DNA of 64,000 nt, taken from assembly GCF_044326205.1 (NCBI RefSeq), contig NZ_JBIRCY010000042.1:1-64000 (forward strand). Direction: 5' to 3'. How positions within the stretch are numbered: position 1 is the stretch's first letter; each line of letters opens with the position of its first letter. The stretch comes from Kumtagia sp044326205. Its GTDB lineage: Bacteria > Pseudomonadota > Alphaproteobacteria > Rhizobiales > Rhizobiaceae. The position numbers and the translations under genes are program-made. The notes beneath the pieces were generated by a model, which saw only the letters and a program-made list of their open reading frames with translations, was not told the origin of the DNA and made no database searches. Below are positions 42,786 to 51,974 of this stretch, piece after piece.

Positions 42786-44288
42786 TTGTCCGATCCCATC
42801 CTCACCCTTACCGGCGTCTCGAAAAGCTTTCCCGGCGTCAGGGCGCTGCACGACATCAGCCTGTCGCTGCAGCCCGGCCGCGTCACCGCGATCATAGGCG
42901 AGAACGGCGCCGGCAAATCCACCATCGTCAAGCTGCTGACCGGCATCTACCGGCTTGAAACCGGCGAAATCCGCGTCGGCGGTGAGCCGAAATCCTTCTC
43001 CTCGCCGCGCGACTCCTGGGCCGCTGGCATCGCCGCGATCCACCAGGAAACGGTGATGTTCGACGAGCTATCGGTGGCCGAGAACATTTTCATGGGCCAC
43101 ATGCCGACGGCGTCGACACGTCTCGTCGACTGGACCGAGATGCGGACGAAATCGGCTGAGTTGCTGAAGCGCATCGACGCGCCCATCCCACCCGAATTCA
43201 AGCTGAAGCGCCTGTCGGTGGCACAAAAACACCTGGTGGAAATCGCCCGCGCGCTGTCGCACGAGGCTCGCGTCGTCATCATGGACGAGCCGACCGCGGC
43301 CCTCTCGGCCAACGAGATCGACGACCTTTTCCGCATCGTCGAGCAACTGAAGGCGGAAGGCCACGCCATCGTTTTCATCAGCCACAAGTTCGATGAAATC
43401 TTCCGCATCGCCGACGATTTCGTCTGCCTGCGCGACGGCGAGAAGGTCGGCGAAGGCCCGATCTCTTCCGTCACGGAGGCGCAGCTTGTACGCATGATGG
43501 TCGGCCGCCCGGTTGACCAGGTGTTTCCGAAACGCGATGTGCCGATCGGCGAGGTCGTGCTATCAGTCAAAGGTCTGTCGAACGCCACAGAATATGCCGA
43601 CGTCTCCTTCGACCTGCGCAAGGGGGAGATTCTCGGCCTCTACGGGCTGGTCGGGGCGGGCCGGACGGAGGCCATGCAGGGCCTGTTCGGCATCACGCCG
43701 GTGACACGCGGAACAGTCTCGTTAGACGGCAAACAGCTTGCGATCAACGCACCGTCGGACGCCATTGCCGCCGGCATTTCCTACGTGCCAGAGGACCGGC
43801 AGGATCAGGGCGCGATCCTTTCCCTCGGCATCCGGGAGAACGTGACGCTGGCCAACCTGTCGAAATATGTGCGCGGCCTGTTCCTGTCGCGTTCCGCCGA
43901 ACAGGAAGCGACGCGCTCGCTCGGGCGGCGGCTGGCGGTCAAGGCGGCGAGTTGGGAGCAGAAGCTGGGTGAGCTTTCCGGCGGTAACCAGCAGAAGGTG
44001 GCGATCGCCAAATGGCTGGCGACGCGGCCGAAGGTGATCGTGCTGGACGAGCCGACGAAAGGCATCGACGTCGGTTCCAAGGCGGCCGTGCATGATTTCA
44101 TCGGCGAACTGGCGCAGGATGGTCTCGCCGTTGTGCTGATCAGCTCGGAACTGCCAGAGGTCATGGGACTGGCGGACCGCGTCATCGTCATGAAGGAAGG
44201 CCGCATGGTCGACGAGTTCAAGCGCGGTGCCTGGAGCGCCGAGCAGATCGTCGGCGCGGCCACCGGCGCCGCGAAGGAGGCCGCGTGA
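42786..44288 (+). CDS. rhaT: Rhamnose ABC transporter ATP-binding protein (tandem ATPase)
   Basis: 500-residue protein with two fused ATPase domains of the CUT2 (ribose) class. The first has GENGAGKST and Walker B VVIMDEPTAA. The second has a degenerate Walker A (GLVGAGRTE), the signature ELSGGNQQK and VIVLDEPTKG, as is normal for this class. The start is TTG at 42786 with AAGAGG upstream. The stop overlaps the rhaP GTG (GTGA). Confidence 0.93.
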   Translation: MSDPILTLTGVSKSFPGVRALHDISLSLQPGRVTAIIGENGAGKSTIVKLLTGIYRLETGEIRVGGEPKSFSSPRDSWAAGIAAIHQETVMFDELSVAENIFMGHMPTASTRLVDWTEMRTKSAELLKRIDAPIPPEFKLKRLSVAQKHLVEIARALSHEARVVIMDEPTAALSANEIDDLFRIVEQLKAEGHAIVFISHKFDEIFRIADDFVCLRDGEKVGEGPISSVTEAQLVRMMVGRPVDQVFPKRDVPIGEVVLSVKGLSNATEYADVSFDLRKGEILGLYGLVGAGRTEAMQGLFGITPVTRGTVSLDGKQLAINAPSDAIAAGISYVPEDRQDQGAILSLGIRENVTLANLSKYVRGLFLSRSAEQEATRSLGRRLAVKAASWEQKLGELSGGNQQKVAIAKWLATRPKVIVLDEPTKGIDVGSKAAVHDFIGELAQDGLAVVLISSELPEVMGLADRVIVMKEGRMVDEFKRGAWSAEQIVGAATGAAKEAA

Positions 44289-45277
44289 AAGGCATCTTCA
44301 ACTATCGCGAGCTTGCGCTCGGGCTGATCCTGATCGTCGGTGTCGCGGTCATCGGCGCCTACCAGCCGGTGTTCCTGGCCTGGGAGAACATCAGTGACCT
44401 GCTCACCGAGACCTCCGTTCTGTTCATGATGGCGCTGGCGCAGATGGTGGTCATCCTGACGCGCGGCATCGACCTGTCGGTCGCCGCCAACCTCGCGCTG
44501 TCGGGCATGATCGCCGCCCTCGTCAGCCAGTACTATCCCGACACGCCGCTGTTGCTGATGATTCTTGCCGGCGTGATCACCGGGCTGGTGCTTGGCTTGA
44601 TCAATGGCGGCCTGATCGCCTTTCTCGGCATCCCGCCAATCGTGGTGACACTAGGCACGCTCGCGGTCTATCGCGGCATGATCATCATCATCGCCAAGGG
44701 CGACCAGGTGAATGCTTCCGAAATGGGCGTGGAATTCCAAGCATTCCCCAAACACATGTTCCTCGGCCTGACAAGTCCGGTCTGGATCGCCATTGGCGTG
44801 TCCGTCCTATTCTGGGTCTTCCTCAACCTGACAAGGGCCGGCCGCGGCCTCTACGCCGTCGGCGGCAATCCGGTCGCGGCGCGCTACTGCGGCATCGATC
44901 AGCGCAAGCAGGAACTGCTGGCCTATGCAATCTCCGGCGCAGTGGCGGGACTTTGCGGCTACCTCTGGGTCGCCCGCTACGGCGTCGCCTATTCGGAGAT
45001 CGCCAATGGCTACGAACTGACGGTCATCGCCGCCTGCGTCATCGGCGGCGTCTCGATCGGCGGCGGCGTCGGTTCGGTCGCCGGCACACTGCTCGGCGCG
45101 CTGTTCCTCGGCATCGTCATGACAGCGCTGCCGGTCCTGCAGATCTCGCCTTTCTGGCAGATGGCGATCTCCGGCGCGGTCATTCTCGCCGCCGTGGTCA
45201 TCAATGCGCGCGCCGAGCGGCGGCCTGAAAAACTCATCCTGCCGGAAGCGCGGCGCATCGGACGGGTGCGGGCATGA
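44285..45277 (+). CDS. rhaP: Rhamnose ABC transporter permease RhaP
   Basis: 330-residue inner-membrane permease of the CUT2 class with about eight to ten hydrophobic segments. The family motif ARYCGIDQRKQELLAYAISGAVAGLCGYLW and the ELTVIAACVIGGVSIGGGVGSV region are present. It starts with GTG overlapping the rhaT stop and overlaps rhaQ by 4 bases (ATGA). With RhaQ it forms a heterodimeric pore. Confidence 0.92.
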   Translation: MKGIFNYRELALGLILIVGVAVIGAYQPVFLAWENISDLLTETSVLFMMALAQMVVILTRGIDLSVAANLALSGMIAALVSQYYPDTPLLLMILAGVITGLVLGLINGGLIAFLGIPPIVVTLGTLAVYRGMIIIIAKGDQVNASEMGVEFQAFPKHMFLGLTSPVWIAIGVSVLFWVFLNLTRAGRGLYAVGGNPVAARYCGIDQRKQELLAYAISGAVAGLCGYLWVARYGVAYSEIANGYELTVIAACVIGGVSIGGGVGSVAGTLLGALFLGIVMTALPVLQISPFWQMAISGAVILAAVVINARAERRPEKLILPEARRIGRVRA

Positions 45278-46320
45278 ACGCGATGCCGCCCTCCGAAAGC
45301 CGTTACACGGTGCTGGACGCCGCACCGCGCCGAGCGCGCGATGTGCTGTTACGCTGGGAAGTGATCCTGGTCATCCTCCTGGTGCTGACCATCGTGGTCA
45401 ATACCATCGTCTCGCCCTACTTCCTCGACGTTTTCAACCTGGCCGACGCCACTTTCAACTTTTCCGAAAAAGCGATCATCGCGCTGGCCATGGCGCTGCT
45501 GATCCTGGTGCGCCAGATCGACCTGTCGGTGGCAGCGATTGTGGCGCTGGCCGCCATGGGCATCGGTTACGCGGCCGAGGCCGGATTTGGACCGACCGGG
45601 CTGTTCGCCACCGGTATTGGCATCGGGATTTTATGCGGCGTTTTCAACGGCTTCCTCGTCACCTATGCCGGCCTGCCGTCGATCGTGGTGACTATCGGCA
45701 CCATGTCGTTGTTCCGCGGCTTCACACAGGTGATCCTGGGCGACCAGGCGAAGACGAAATATCCGCCGGAGTTTTTGGAACTCGGTCAGAGCTATTTCAT
45801 CAAGATGAAGGAGACCGGCATCCCCTGGCTATTCGTTCCGCCGATCCCCTTGTCTTTCCTCATCTTTCTGGTGCTGACCGTTGTCTTCGGCATCGTCCTG
45901 CATAAGACCGCGACCGGCCGGAAACTCTTCGCCATCGGCTCCAACCCGGTCGCGGCGCGGTTCTCCGGCATTCCGGTCGATCGGCTAACTTTTTTGCTCT
46001 TCGTCGTGTCCGGCCTGCTGTCGGGATTGGCCGCAGCCCTGCTGACGGCGCGGCTGGGGTCGATGCGCTCCAACATCGCCATCGGCTGGGAACTGGACAT
46101 CGTCACCATGGTCATCCTCGGCGGCGTGTCGATTGCCGGCGGCGTCGGCTCCATCCTTGGTGTCTTCCTGGCCGTTCTGACGCTAGGGCTTGTCACCTTC
46201 GGTATGTCGCTGAACAATATTCCGGGGCAGGTGGTCAGCGTCTATATCGGCCTGCTGCTGATCGCGGTGATCGCTATTCCGCGCATCGCCGACAAGCTCG
46301 GGCTGAGAACAAGCAGGTGA
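45274..46320 (+). CDS. rhaQ: Rhamnose ABC transporter permease RhaQ
   Basis: 348-residue CUT2 permease, paralogous to RhaP. The motif ARFSGIPVDRLTFLLFVVSGLLSGLAAALL and ELDIVTMVILGGVSIAGGVGSI are at equivalent positions. The N-terminal 30 residues are cytoplasmic. It starts in a 4-base overlap with rhaP; rhaU follows after 4 bases. Confidence 0.92.
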   Translation: MNAMPPSESRYTVLDAAPRRARDVLLRWEVILVILLVLTIVVNTIVSPYFLDVFNLADATFNFSEKAIIALAMALLILVRQIDLSVAAIVALAAMGIGYAAEAGFGPTGLFATGIGIGILCGVFNGFLVTYAGLPSIVVTIGTMSLFRGFTQVILGDQAKTKYPPEFLELGQSYFIKMKETGIPWLFVPPIPLSFLIFLVLTVVFGIVLHKTATGRKLFAIGSNPVAARFSGIPVDRLTFLLFVVSGLLSGLAAALLTARLGSMRSNIAIGWELDIVTMVILGGVSIAGGVGSILGVFLAVLTLGLVTFGMSLNNIPGQVVSVYIGLLLIAVIAIPRIADKLGLRTSR

Positions 46321-46324
46321 TCTG

Positions 46325-46639
46325 ATGGAGAAATTTGCCTTCCGGATGCGGCTGAAACCCGGCATGACGGCCGAATACAAACGCCGCCACGACGAGATCT
46401 GGCCGGAACTGGTTGAACTGCTGAAAGAAGCAGGAGTTTCGGACTATTCCATTCATTTCGATTCCGAAACGAACCAGCTTTTCGGGGTGCTTTGGCGCCG
46501 CGACGACCACACGATGGACGATCTGCCGAAGCATCCGGTGATGCGCCGCTGGTGGGATTTCATGTCCGACATCATGGAATACAACGCCGCAGGCGAACCG
46601 GTCGCGGTGCCGCTCGAGACCGTCTTCCACATGGAGTGA
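46325..46639 (+). CDS. rhaU: L-rhamnose mutarotase
   Basis: 104-residue ferredoxin-like-fold enzyme interconverting alpha- and beta-L-rhamnopyranose (RhaM in E. coli). The family core is intact: FRMRLKPGMTAEYKRRHDEIWPEL with the active-site His, then DYSIHFDSETNQLFGVL and MRRWWDFMSDIM. Full-length for the family. It lies between rhaQ and rhaK, and its stop overlaps the rhaK start. Confidence 0.93.
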   Translation: MEKFAFRMRLKPGMTAEYKRRHDEIWPELVELLKEAGVSDYSIHFDSETNQLFGVLWRRDDHTMDDLPKHPVMRRWWDFMSDIMEYNAAGEPVAVPLETVFHME

Positions 46640-48012
46640 GCGGCTTGTCGAAAGTCCGCATTGTCGCCGTCATCGATATCGGCAAGAGCAACGCCAAGGT
46701 GGCATTGGTAGACCTCTCCACGCTGGAGGAAACGGTCGTCGCGCGCACGGCGAATTCCGTCGACAATTCAGACCCTTATCCACATTTCGACACCGACCGG
46801 CTGTGGGCAGTCATGCTCGACGGACTGGCCGAGCTTGGCAGGCTGACGCGGCCCGATGCGATTGTTGTGACCACCCACGGCGCATCGGGCGTTCTGCTGG
46901 CGGCCGACGGCAGCCTTGCCTTGCCGATGCTCGACTATGAACATTCCGGACCCGAAACGACCCTTGCAGACTATGATCTTTTGCGACCGAACTTTGCCGA
47001 GACTGGCTCACCACGTCTGCCCGGCGGGCTCAATCTCGGAGCGCAATTCTTCTGGCAATCGCGGGCATTTCCGGCGGATTTTCAACGGGTTGCGACGATC
47101 CTGACGTATCCGCAATACTGGGCGTTCCGGCTGTGCGGAGCGGCGGCCAACGAGGCGACGTCGCTGGGTGCCCACACCGATCTCTGGAACCCGCAAAAGC
47201 GGGATTTTTCCGGCCTGGTCGACCGGCTGGACTGGCGCAAAAAGTTGGCGCCGGTACGCAAGGCCGGTGACCGGCTGGGCGGCTTACTGCCTGAAATCGC
47301 TGAGAAAACCGGCCTTGCCGCCGACACGCCCGTCTATTGCGGCATCCATGATTCCAATGCCTCGCTTTATCCCCACCTGTTGTCGAGAAAAGCGCCGTTG
47401 ACGGTGGTATCGACCGGCACCTGGATTATCGTCATGTCAGTCGGCGGCGAGCGGCAAGTGCTTGATCCGGCTCGCGATACGCTGATCAACGTCAATGCCT
47501 TCGGCGATCCGGTGCCGTCGGCGCGCTTCATGGGCGGGCGGGAGTTTTCGCTGCTGATCGGCGACAAGGGCGTCGACCCGAGCCAGGCGGAAATCGAGAC
47601 CGTGTTGAAGACGCCGGTGCTCCTGACACCGTCCATCGATCGGGGGTCCGGTCCCTTCCAGCATCGCAAGGCCGAATGGTTGCCGGCCGAGCCCTCCAGT
47701 CCCGGCGCACGCTTCGCGGCTGTCTCCTTCTATCTGGCGATGATGACGGCGTCCTGCCTGGACTTGATCGGTGCGCAGGGCGACACGATCGTAGAAGGAC
47801 CATTTGGCCAAAACCGCTGTTTTATCAGGATGCTGGCGAGCGCCAGCGGGCGGCGCGTGGTGGCGTCGAAAGGCAGCACCGGCACCAGCATCGGCGCGGC
47901 GTTGCTCTGCGCGGGACCGGATTTCAAGCCTACCGACGGCATGGAAACAGTGATCGTTCCGGAACCGAAATGGTTGTCTTATCCCGCGCACTGGCGTCAG
48001 GCGGTCGGGTAA
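46636..48012 (+). CDS. rhaK: Rhamnulokinase-type sugar kinase, FGGY family
   Basis: 458-residue kinase. The phosphate-binding loop VIDIGKSNAKVALVDL lies at the N-terminus, and the FGGY ATPase second domain shows STGTWIIVMS and SKGSTGTSIGAALL. It phosphorylates the rhamnose/rhamnulose intermediate; in R. leguminosarum the kinase is also needed for transporter function. I use the GTG at 46636, overlapping the rhaU stop (GTGA); a TTG at 46645 is also possible. Last gene of the rha transport unit. Confidence 0.9.
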   Translation: MSGLSKVRIVAVIDIGKSNAKVALVDLSTLEETVVARTANSVDNSDPYPHFDTDRLWAVMLDGLAELGRLTRPDAIVVTTHGASGVLLAADGSLALPMLDYEHSGPETTLADYDLLRPNFAETGSPRLPGGLNLGAQFFWQSRAFPADFQRVATILTYPQYWAFRLCGAAANEATSLGAHTDLWNPQKRDFSGLVDRLDWRKKLAPVRKAGDRLGGLLPEIAEKTGLAADTPVYCGIHDSNASLYPHLLSRKAPLTVVSTGTWIIVMSVGGERQVLDPARDTLINVNAFGDPVPSARFMGGREFSLLIGDKGVDPSQAEIETVLKTPVLLTPSIDRGSGPFQHRKAEWLPAEPSSPGARFAAVSFYLAMMTASCLDLIGAQGDTIVEGPFGQNRCFIRMLASASGRRVVASKGSTGTSIGAALLCAGPDFKPTDGMETVIVPEPKWLSYPAHWRQAVG

Positions 48013-48339
48013 CGCTGGTGAGTGGGATTTTCAGGTCATGTCTCGAATATCATTTTAGAACAATGGCTTGCGCGCGATGTCAGTAGGAAATGCCGTAACA
48101 GACCGGACGGCAAGCCGTTTTGACGCGACAAGAACCGGGTTTTAAGCCGATCGAACCTGACGGTGGTCTCGTGTTGAGGTGAACAGGCCTGACGTGGCAG
48201 ATGAGATGCATTGCGGCCATCGGAACTCATATCATCTGCTGTCGACTTCGATCGCACGCGCCGTCAGAGCAGTCCGAAGGACGGGCGGCGTTGACGGCCA
48301 TAGTAAATGACCCCTGGCACGAGCCGGCCGCAACGAACT
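48013..48339. other. Intergenic region with no recognised gene
   Basis: 327 bases between rhaK and the 3' end of hemE, which are convergent. No ORF with a convincing start, no strong terminator hairpin and no repeat was found. Confidence 0.5.
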
Positions 48340-49371
48340 TCACCCTTGCACCGCACGCACCCGCTTGACCATCCTGTCCACATTCTCGACAGGGCAGTCC
48401 GGGGTGATGCCGTGCCCGAGGTTGAAGACCAGCGGACCGTTACCCAGTGCGTCCAGAATGAGATCGACGCCTTCGTCCAGCGCCCGCCCACCTGCCACCA
48501 GCCGCAGTGGGTCGAGGTTGCCCTGCACCGCGCCGCCGACCTGAAGGGCACGGGCCTGCGAAAGCGGCACCGACCAGTCGAGGCCGAGCGCGGTAACGCC
48601 GGTCCGTTCGCGGTAGCCGGCGTACAGGCTGCCGGCGCCGCGCGGAAAGCCGATGATCGGCGTGGCCGGATGTTTTTCGCGTACCCGCCGGACGATCTCG
48701 GCAACCGGTTCGACGCACCAGGCCTCGAAGGAGGCTTCGTCGAGCACGCCCGCCCAGGAGTCGAAAATCTGCACCGCATCGGCGCCGGCGTCGATCTGGC
48801 GGATGAGATAGTCGGCGGAGACCTTCGCCAGTTTCGAAAGCAAGGCGGCCATGGCTTTGGGCTCGCGATAACCGAACAGCCGCGACGGCCCTTGGTCCGG
48901 CGTGCCGCGGCCGGCGATCATATAGGTGGCAACCGTCCACGGGGCGCCGCAGAAGCCGATCAGCGCAGTCTCCTGCGGCAGTTCGGCGCGCAGTCGGGAG
49001 ACGGTCTCGTAGACCGGCGCCAGATGTGCATGGAAGTTATTCACCTCGCCGAGGCGGGGGATTTCGGCGGCCTCGATCGGGGTCAGGCGCGGGCCCTCAC
49101 CCTCGACGAAGCGCAGGTCGCGGCCGAGCGCATGCGGCACGACGAGGATGTCCGAAAAAAGGATCGCCGCGTCGAAATTAAAACGGCGGATCGGCTGCAG
49201 CGTCACCTCGACGGCGAAATCCGGATTGTAGCAGAGGTCGAGGAAGGAGCCGGCCTTTTCGCGCACCGCGCGGTATTCGGGGAGATAGCGCCCTGCCTGC
49301 CGCATCATCCACAGCGGCGGCGGGAACACGGTCTCGCCGCCCAGTACCCTCAGCAGCTTTTTGTCCTGCAC
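48340..49371 (-). CDS. hemE: Uroporphyrinogen decarboxylase
   Basis: 343-residue cytosolic TIM-barrel enzyme that decarboxylates uroporphyrinogen III to coproporphyrinogen III in haem synthesis. The signature RQAGRYLPEYR is near the N-terminus. The catalytic Asp lies in ILFSDILVVPHALG, and GFCGAPWTVATYMI and the C-terminal FNLGHGI are intact. It stands alone, without the hemH or rho neighbours seen near the origin of some alphaproteobacteria. Confidence 0.96.
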   Translation of the reverse strand: MQDKKLLRVLGGETVFPPPLWMMRQAGRYLPEYRAVREKAGSFLDLCYNPDFAVEVTLQPIRRFNFDAAILFSDILVVPHALGRDLRFVEGEGPRLTPIEAAEIPRLGEVNNFHAHLAPVYETVSRLRAELPQETALIGFCGAPWTVATYMIAGRGTPDQGPSRLFGYREPKAMAALLSKLAKVSADYLIRQIDAGADAVQIFDSWAGVLDEASFEAWCVEPVAEIVRRVREKHPATPIIGFPRGAGSLYAGYRERTGVTALGLDWSVPLSQARALQVGGAVQGNLDPLRLVAGGRALDEGVDLILDALGNGPLVFNLGHGITPDCPVENVDRMVKRVRAVQG

Positions 49372-49514
49372 CCTGACGTCTCCGGTTTGCCGGGAGCTAT
49401 GTCATGTGGGCGCGCGCGGGGCAATCGGGGGAGGATCGATCCGCCGTCATAAGGATGGAGATCACAGCGCGCTTTTATCTGTTGCAGTTTCCGCGGAGAT
49501 ATTTTGACCTCGCT

Positions 49515-49549
49515 GAAAAAACCGGCGCGCGACAGGATCGCGCGCCGGT
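49515..49549 (-). terminator. Rho-independent terminator of the RTX gene
   Basis: On the minus strand a perfect 12-pair stem (ACCGGCGCGCGA / TCGCGCGCCGGT, 5-base loop) is followed by a run of six T. It starts 25 bases after the stop of the RTX gene. This is the clearest intrinsic terminator in the window. Confidence 0.9.
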
Positions 49550-49573
49550 GAACTGTCGTGGGCGATGGGCTCC

Positions 49574-51799
49574 TCAGAGGATGAAGTCCCCAGCGGAGAG
49601 CAGGCTGGTCTGGCCGACCAGCACCACCGACATCTCCGCCGTCGCGTCGGCGTCGACGTTGAAGTCGAGGACGAGGTTACCGCCGGACACCGTCTGGCGG
49701 ATCTCGCCGGCAACGAAGGCGCCGCCGGCGTCGAGCTTGAAGGCGTTGTCCAAGCCGCCCGCGATGGCGTCGATGACGGCGACATCAATGCTGTCGCCGG
49801 CGGTGAAGTCGGTGATCTGGTCGGCCTTGGCCGTGCCGATGCCGGATTCCGTCAGAGCCAGGAACTCGAACGCGTCCTTGCCGCCGCCGCCTGTGAGCTT
49901 GTCAAAGCCTAGTCCGCCGGTGAGCGCGTCGGCTCCGTCGCCGCCCAGCAGCTTGTCGTTGCCGCCAAGGCCCCGTATCACGTCGTCGCCGCCGAGGCCG
50001 CGCAGCGTGTTGGCCCCGGCATTGCCGTCGATGTCCTGGTCAAAGCCGTTGCCAGTGAGGTCGATGGCGGTGGTGCCGCCATTGGACGTGGTCCTGAACT
50101 CATCGATCTGTGCCGCGGCGCCGAGTGTGTAGCTGACGGTGGTCGCGACAAGGTTCTCCTGGCCTTGAGTGTCTATGACGACGTCGCCGGAATTGTCGAC
50201 AAAATAGATGTCGTTGCCGTCCAGGCCCTGCATGATGTCGGCGCCGCCGCCGCCCTTGATCACGTTGGCGCCGTTGTTGCCGATGATCGTCTGGGCGAAA
50301 TTGTTGCCGATCAGCTCGATGGCCGAGATGCCGCTGTTGGAGGTCGTCCGCAGCGTCTCGACCTCGGCGCCGGCCGCAAGCACATAGCTGGCGCTGGTGG
50401 CGACGAGGTCATTGCCCTTGCCGGCTGCCTCGACGACGACGTCCTTGGCGTTGTCGACGAAATAGGTGTCGTTGCCGGCGGCACCCGCCATCCTGTCGGC
50501 GCCGCCCTTGCCGTTCAGCGTATCGGCGAAGCCGGTGCCCACCCAGTCGTCGGCCGCAGCGGTGCCGGTGAGGTTCACGGCCGCCGTGCGTGGATCGATG
50601 ATCTGGGCGCGGACGTCGAAACTGGTGGCGCTGCCTTGCTGGCTTGCGTCCGTCCACGAGACCATGACCCGGCCATCGGCGAGCGCCGTCACCGACGGCT
50701 GGAACTGGTCGAACGGAACGGTCGTGTTGATGACGATTTCGTCGGTTTCGCCGCCCACGTCGCTGCCGTCGACGCCGCTGATGACCTTGCCGCGAATGTG
50801 GGCTCCGGATCCGTCGCTCTCGCCGGCGCTGCCTGCGTCCCGCCAGGCGACGAACAGATTGCCGTCCGAAAGGGCAGTCATCGACACGTTGTCTTCGTTG
50901 GTATTGACGTCGTCGTCGATGAAGACATCCCGGGTCTGCGGCAGGCCGTTGGCATTGAAGATGCGCAGGACCGCGTCCGTGTCGTTGTCGTCGAAAGTAT
51001 GGGTCCATGCGACCGCGAAGCCGCCATTGGCCAGCGCCACAACCGTCGGGTCGAACTGGTTGTCGGTGACCGAGAAATTGACGACGAACTCGCCGCCGAC
51101 GCTCGTGCCGCTGGCATCGAAAATCTCGGCGCGGATATGCGAGCCGAACCCATCGGTCTCGCCGTCGCCGCCGGAGTCGGTCCAGACGGTGACGAAACCA
51201 CCGCCGGCGAGACCGGCGGTCGTCGAGTTCAGCTCGAGCCCGGGACTGCCGTCGATGAACACCTCAACGCTGCTGCGCGGCGTCCCGTCGGCATTGAAGA
51301 CACGGCCGCGGATGTCCAGGTCGACATTGCCGGAATCATGACCCCAGGAGGCGGCGAAGCCGCCATCGGCCAGCGCCGAGATCGAGACGTCGCCCTGATT
51401 GAGCTGCGTCGTCACGTTGAGGATGAACTCGTCGGTGTCAGGCGTGCCGTTTTCGTTGAAGATGCGCGCCTTGACGCTCGACCCGGAACCGTCGCCCGTA
51501 TCGTTGGGCGCGAGTTGGGTCCAAGCGATCACATAGCGGCCGTCGGCGAGCACGGTCACGGACGGCTGGGCGGAATCGGTATTCTCGTTGCCGTTGACGG
51601 CGGTCTCGTCGCCGAGCTTGCTGCCGTCGGCATTGAATAGCTGCGTGCGGATGCTGGTGAAGCCGGTGGCGTCGGCCTCGTCCTGCCATGTGACGACGAA
51701 CTTGCCGTTGGCAAGACCGGCGACGGAGGGGTTCTGCTGAAAGCCCGCCGTGGTCGTGTTGACCACGAATTCGAAACCAGAAAAAGAAGGGGTAGCCAT
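49574..51799 (-). CDS. Secreted RTX protein with seven propeller-like repeats
   Basis: 741 residues. Residues 20-382 contain seven repeats of about 54-63 residues, each with an [LA]-[AS]-[DG]-G-x-x-x-x-x-W strand (for example ALADGGFAASW, ALANGGFAVAW, ALADGRVMVSW) and an R..IFN.dG strand, suggesting a seven-bladed beta-propeller. From about 408 on come calcium-binding RTX nonapeptides (GGGGADIMQGLDGNDIY, GLGGDDVIRGLGGNDKLLGG). The extreme C-terminus (SLLSAGDFIL) fits a type I secretion signal, and there is no N-terminal signal peptide. No type I exporter genes lie nearby. The ATG at 51799 has GGAG upstream. Confidence 0.87.
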   Translation of the reverse strand: MATPSFSGFEFVVNTTTAGFQQNPSVAGLANGKFVVTWQDEADATGFTSIRTQLFNADGSKLGDETAVNGNENTDSAQPSVTVLADGRYVIAWTQLAPNDTGDGSGSSVKARIFNENGTPDTDEFILNVTTQLNQGDVSISALADGGFAASWGHDSGNVDLDIRGRVFNADGTPRSSVEVFIDGSPGLELNSTTAGLAGGGFVTVWTDSGGDGETDGFGSHIRAEIFDASGTSVGGEFVVNFSVTDNQFDPTVVALANGGFAVAWTHTFDDNDTDAVLRIFNANGLPQTRDVFIDDDVNTNEDNVSMTALSDGNLFVAWRDAGSAGESDGSGAHIRGKVISGVDGSDVGGETDEIVINTTVPFDQFQPSVTALADGRVMVSWTDASQQGSATSFDVRAQIIDPRTAAVNLTGTAAADDWVGTGFADTLNGKGGADRMAGAAGNDTYFVDNAKDVVVEAAGKGNDLVATSASYVLAAGAEVETLRTTSNSGISAIELIGNNFAQTIIGNNGANVIKGGGGADIMQGLDGNDIYFVDNSGDVVIDTQGQENLVATTVSYTLGAAAQIDEFRTTSNGGTTAIDLTGNGFDQDIDGNAGANTLRGLGGDDVIRGLGGNDKLLGGDGADALTGGLGFDKLTGGGGKDAFEFLALTESGIGTAKADQITDFTAGDSIDVAVIDAIAGGLDNAFKLDAGGAFVAGEIRQTVSGGNLVLDFNVDADATAEMSVVLVGQTSLLSAGDFIL

Positions 51800-51974
51800 G
51801 GCTGTAACTCCTGAGTGTTGCTTGATGACGAACCAGCGGTTCGATGGCGGCAAGTGCTACAGGCGATTCGGCTCCGGCTCTTGGACTGGCGCGAAGGAAG
51901 AGTAGGACTGCGGCGAAAGTCGCGACCGCCGGGCACTGCTTTCCAGACGGCTCGCCACGTGCTGGCGTTGTGGT

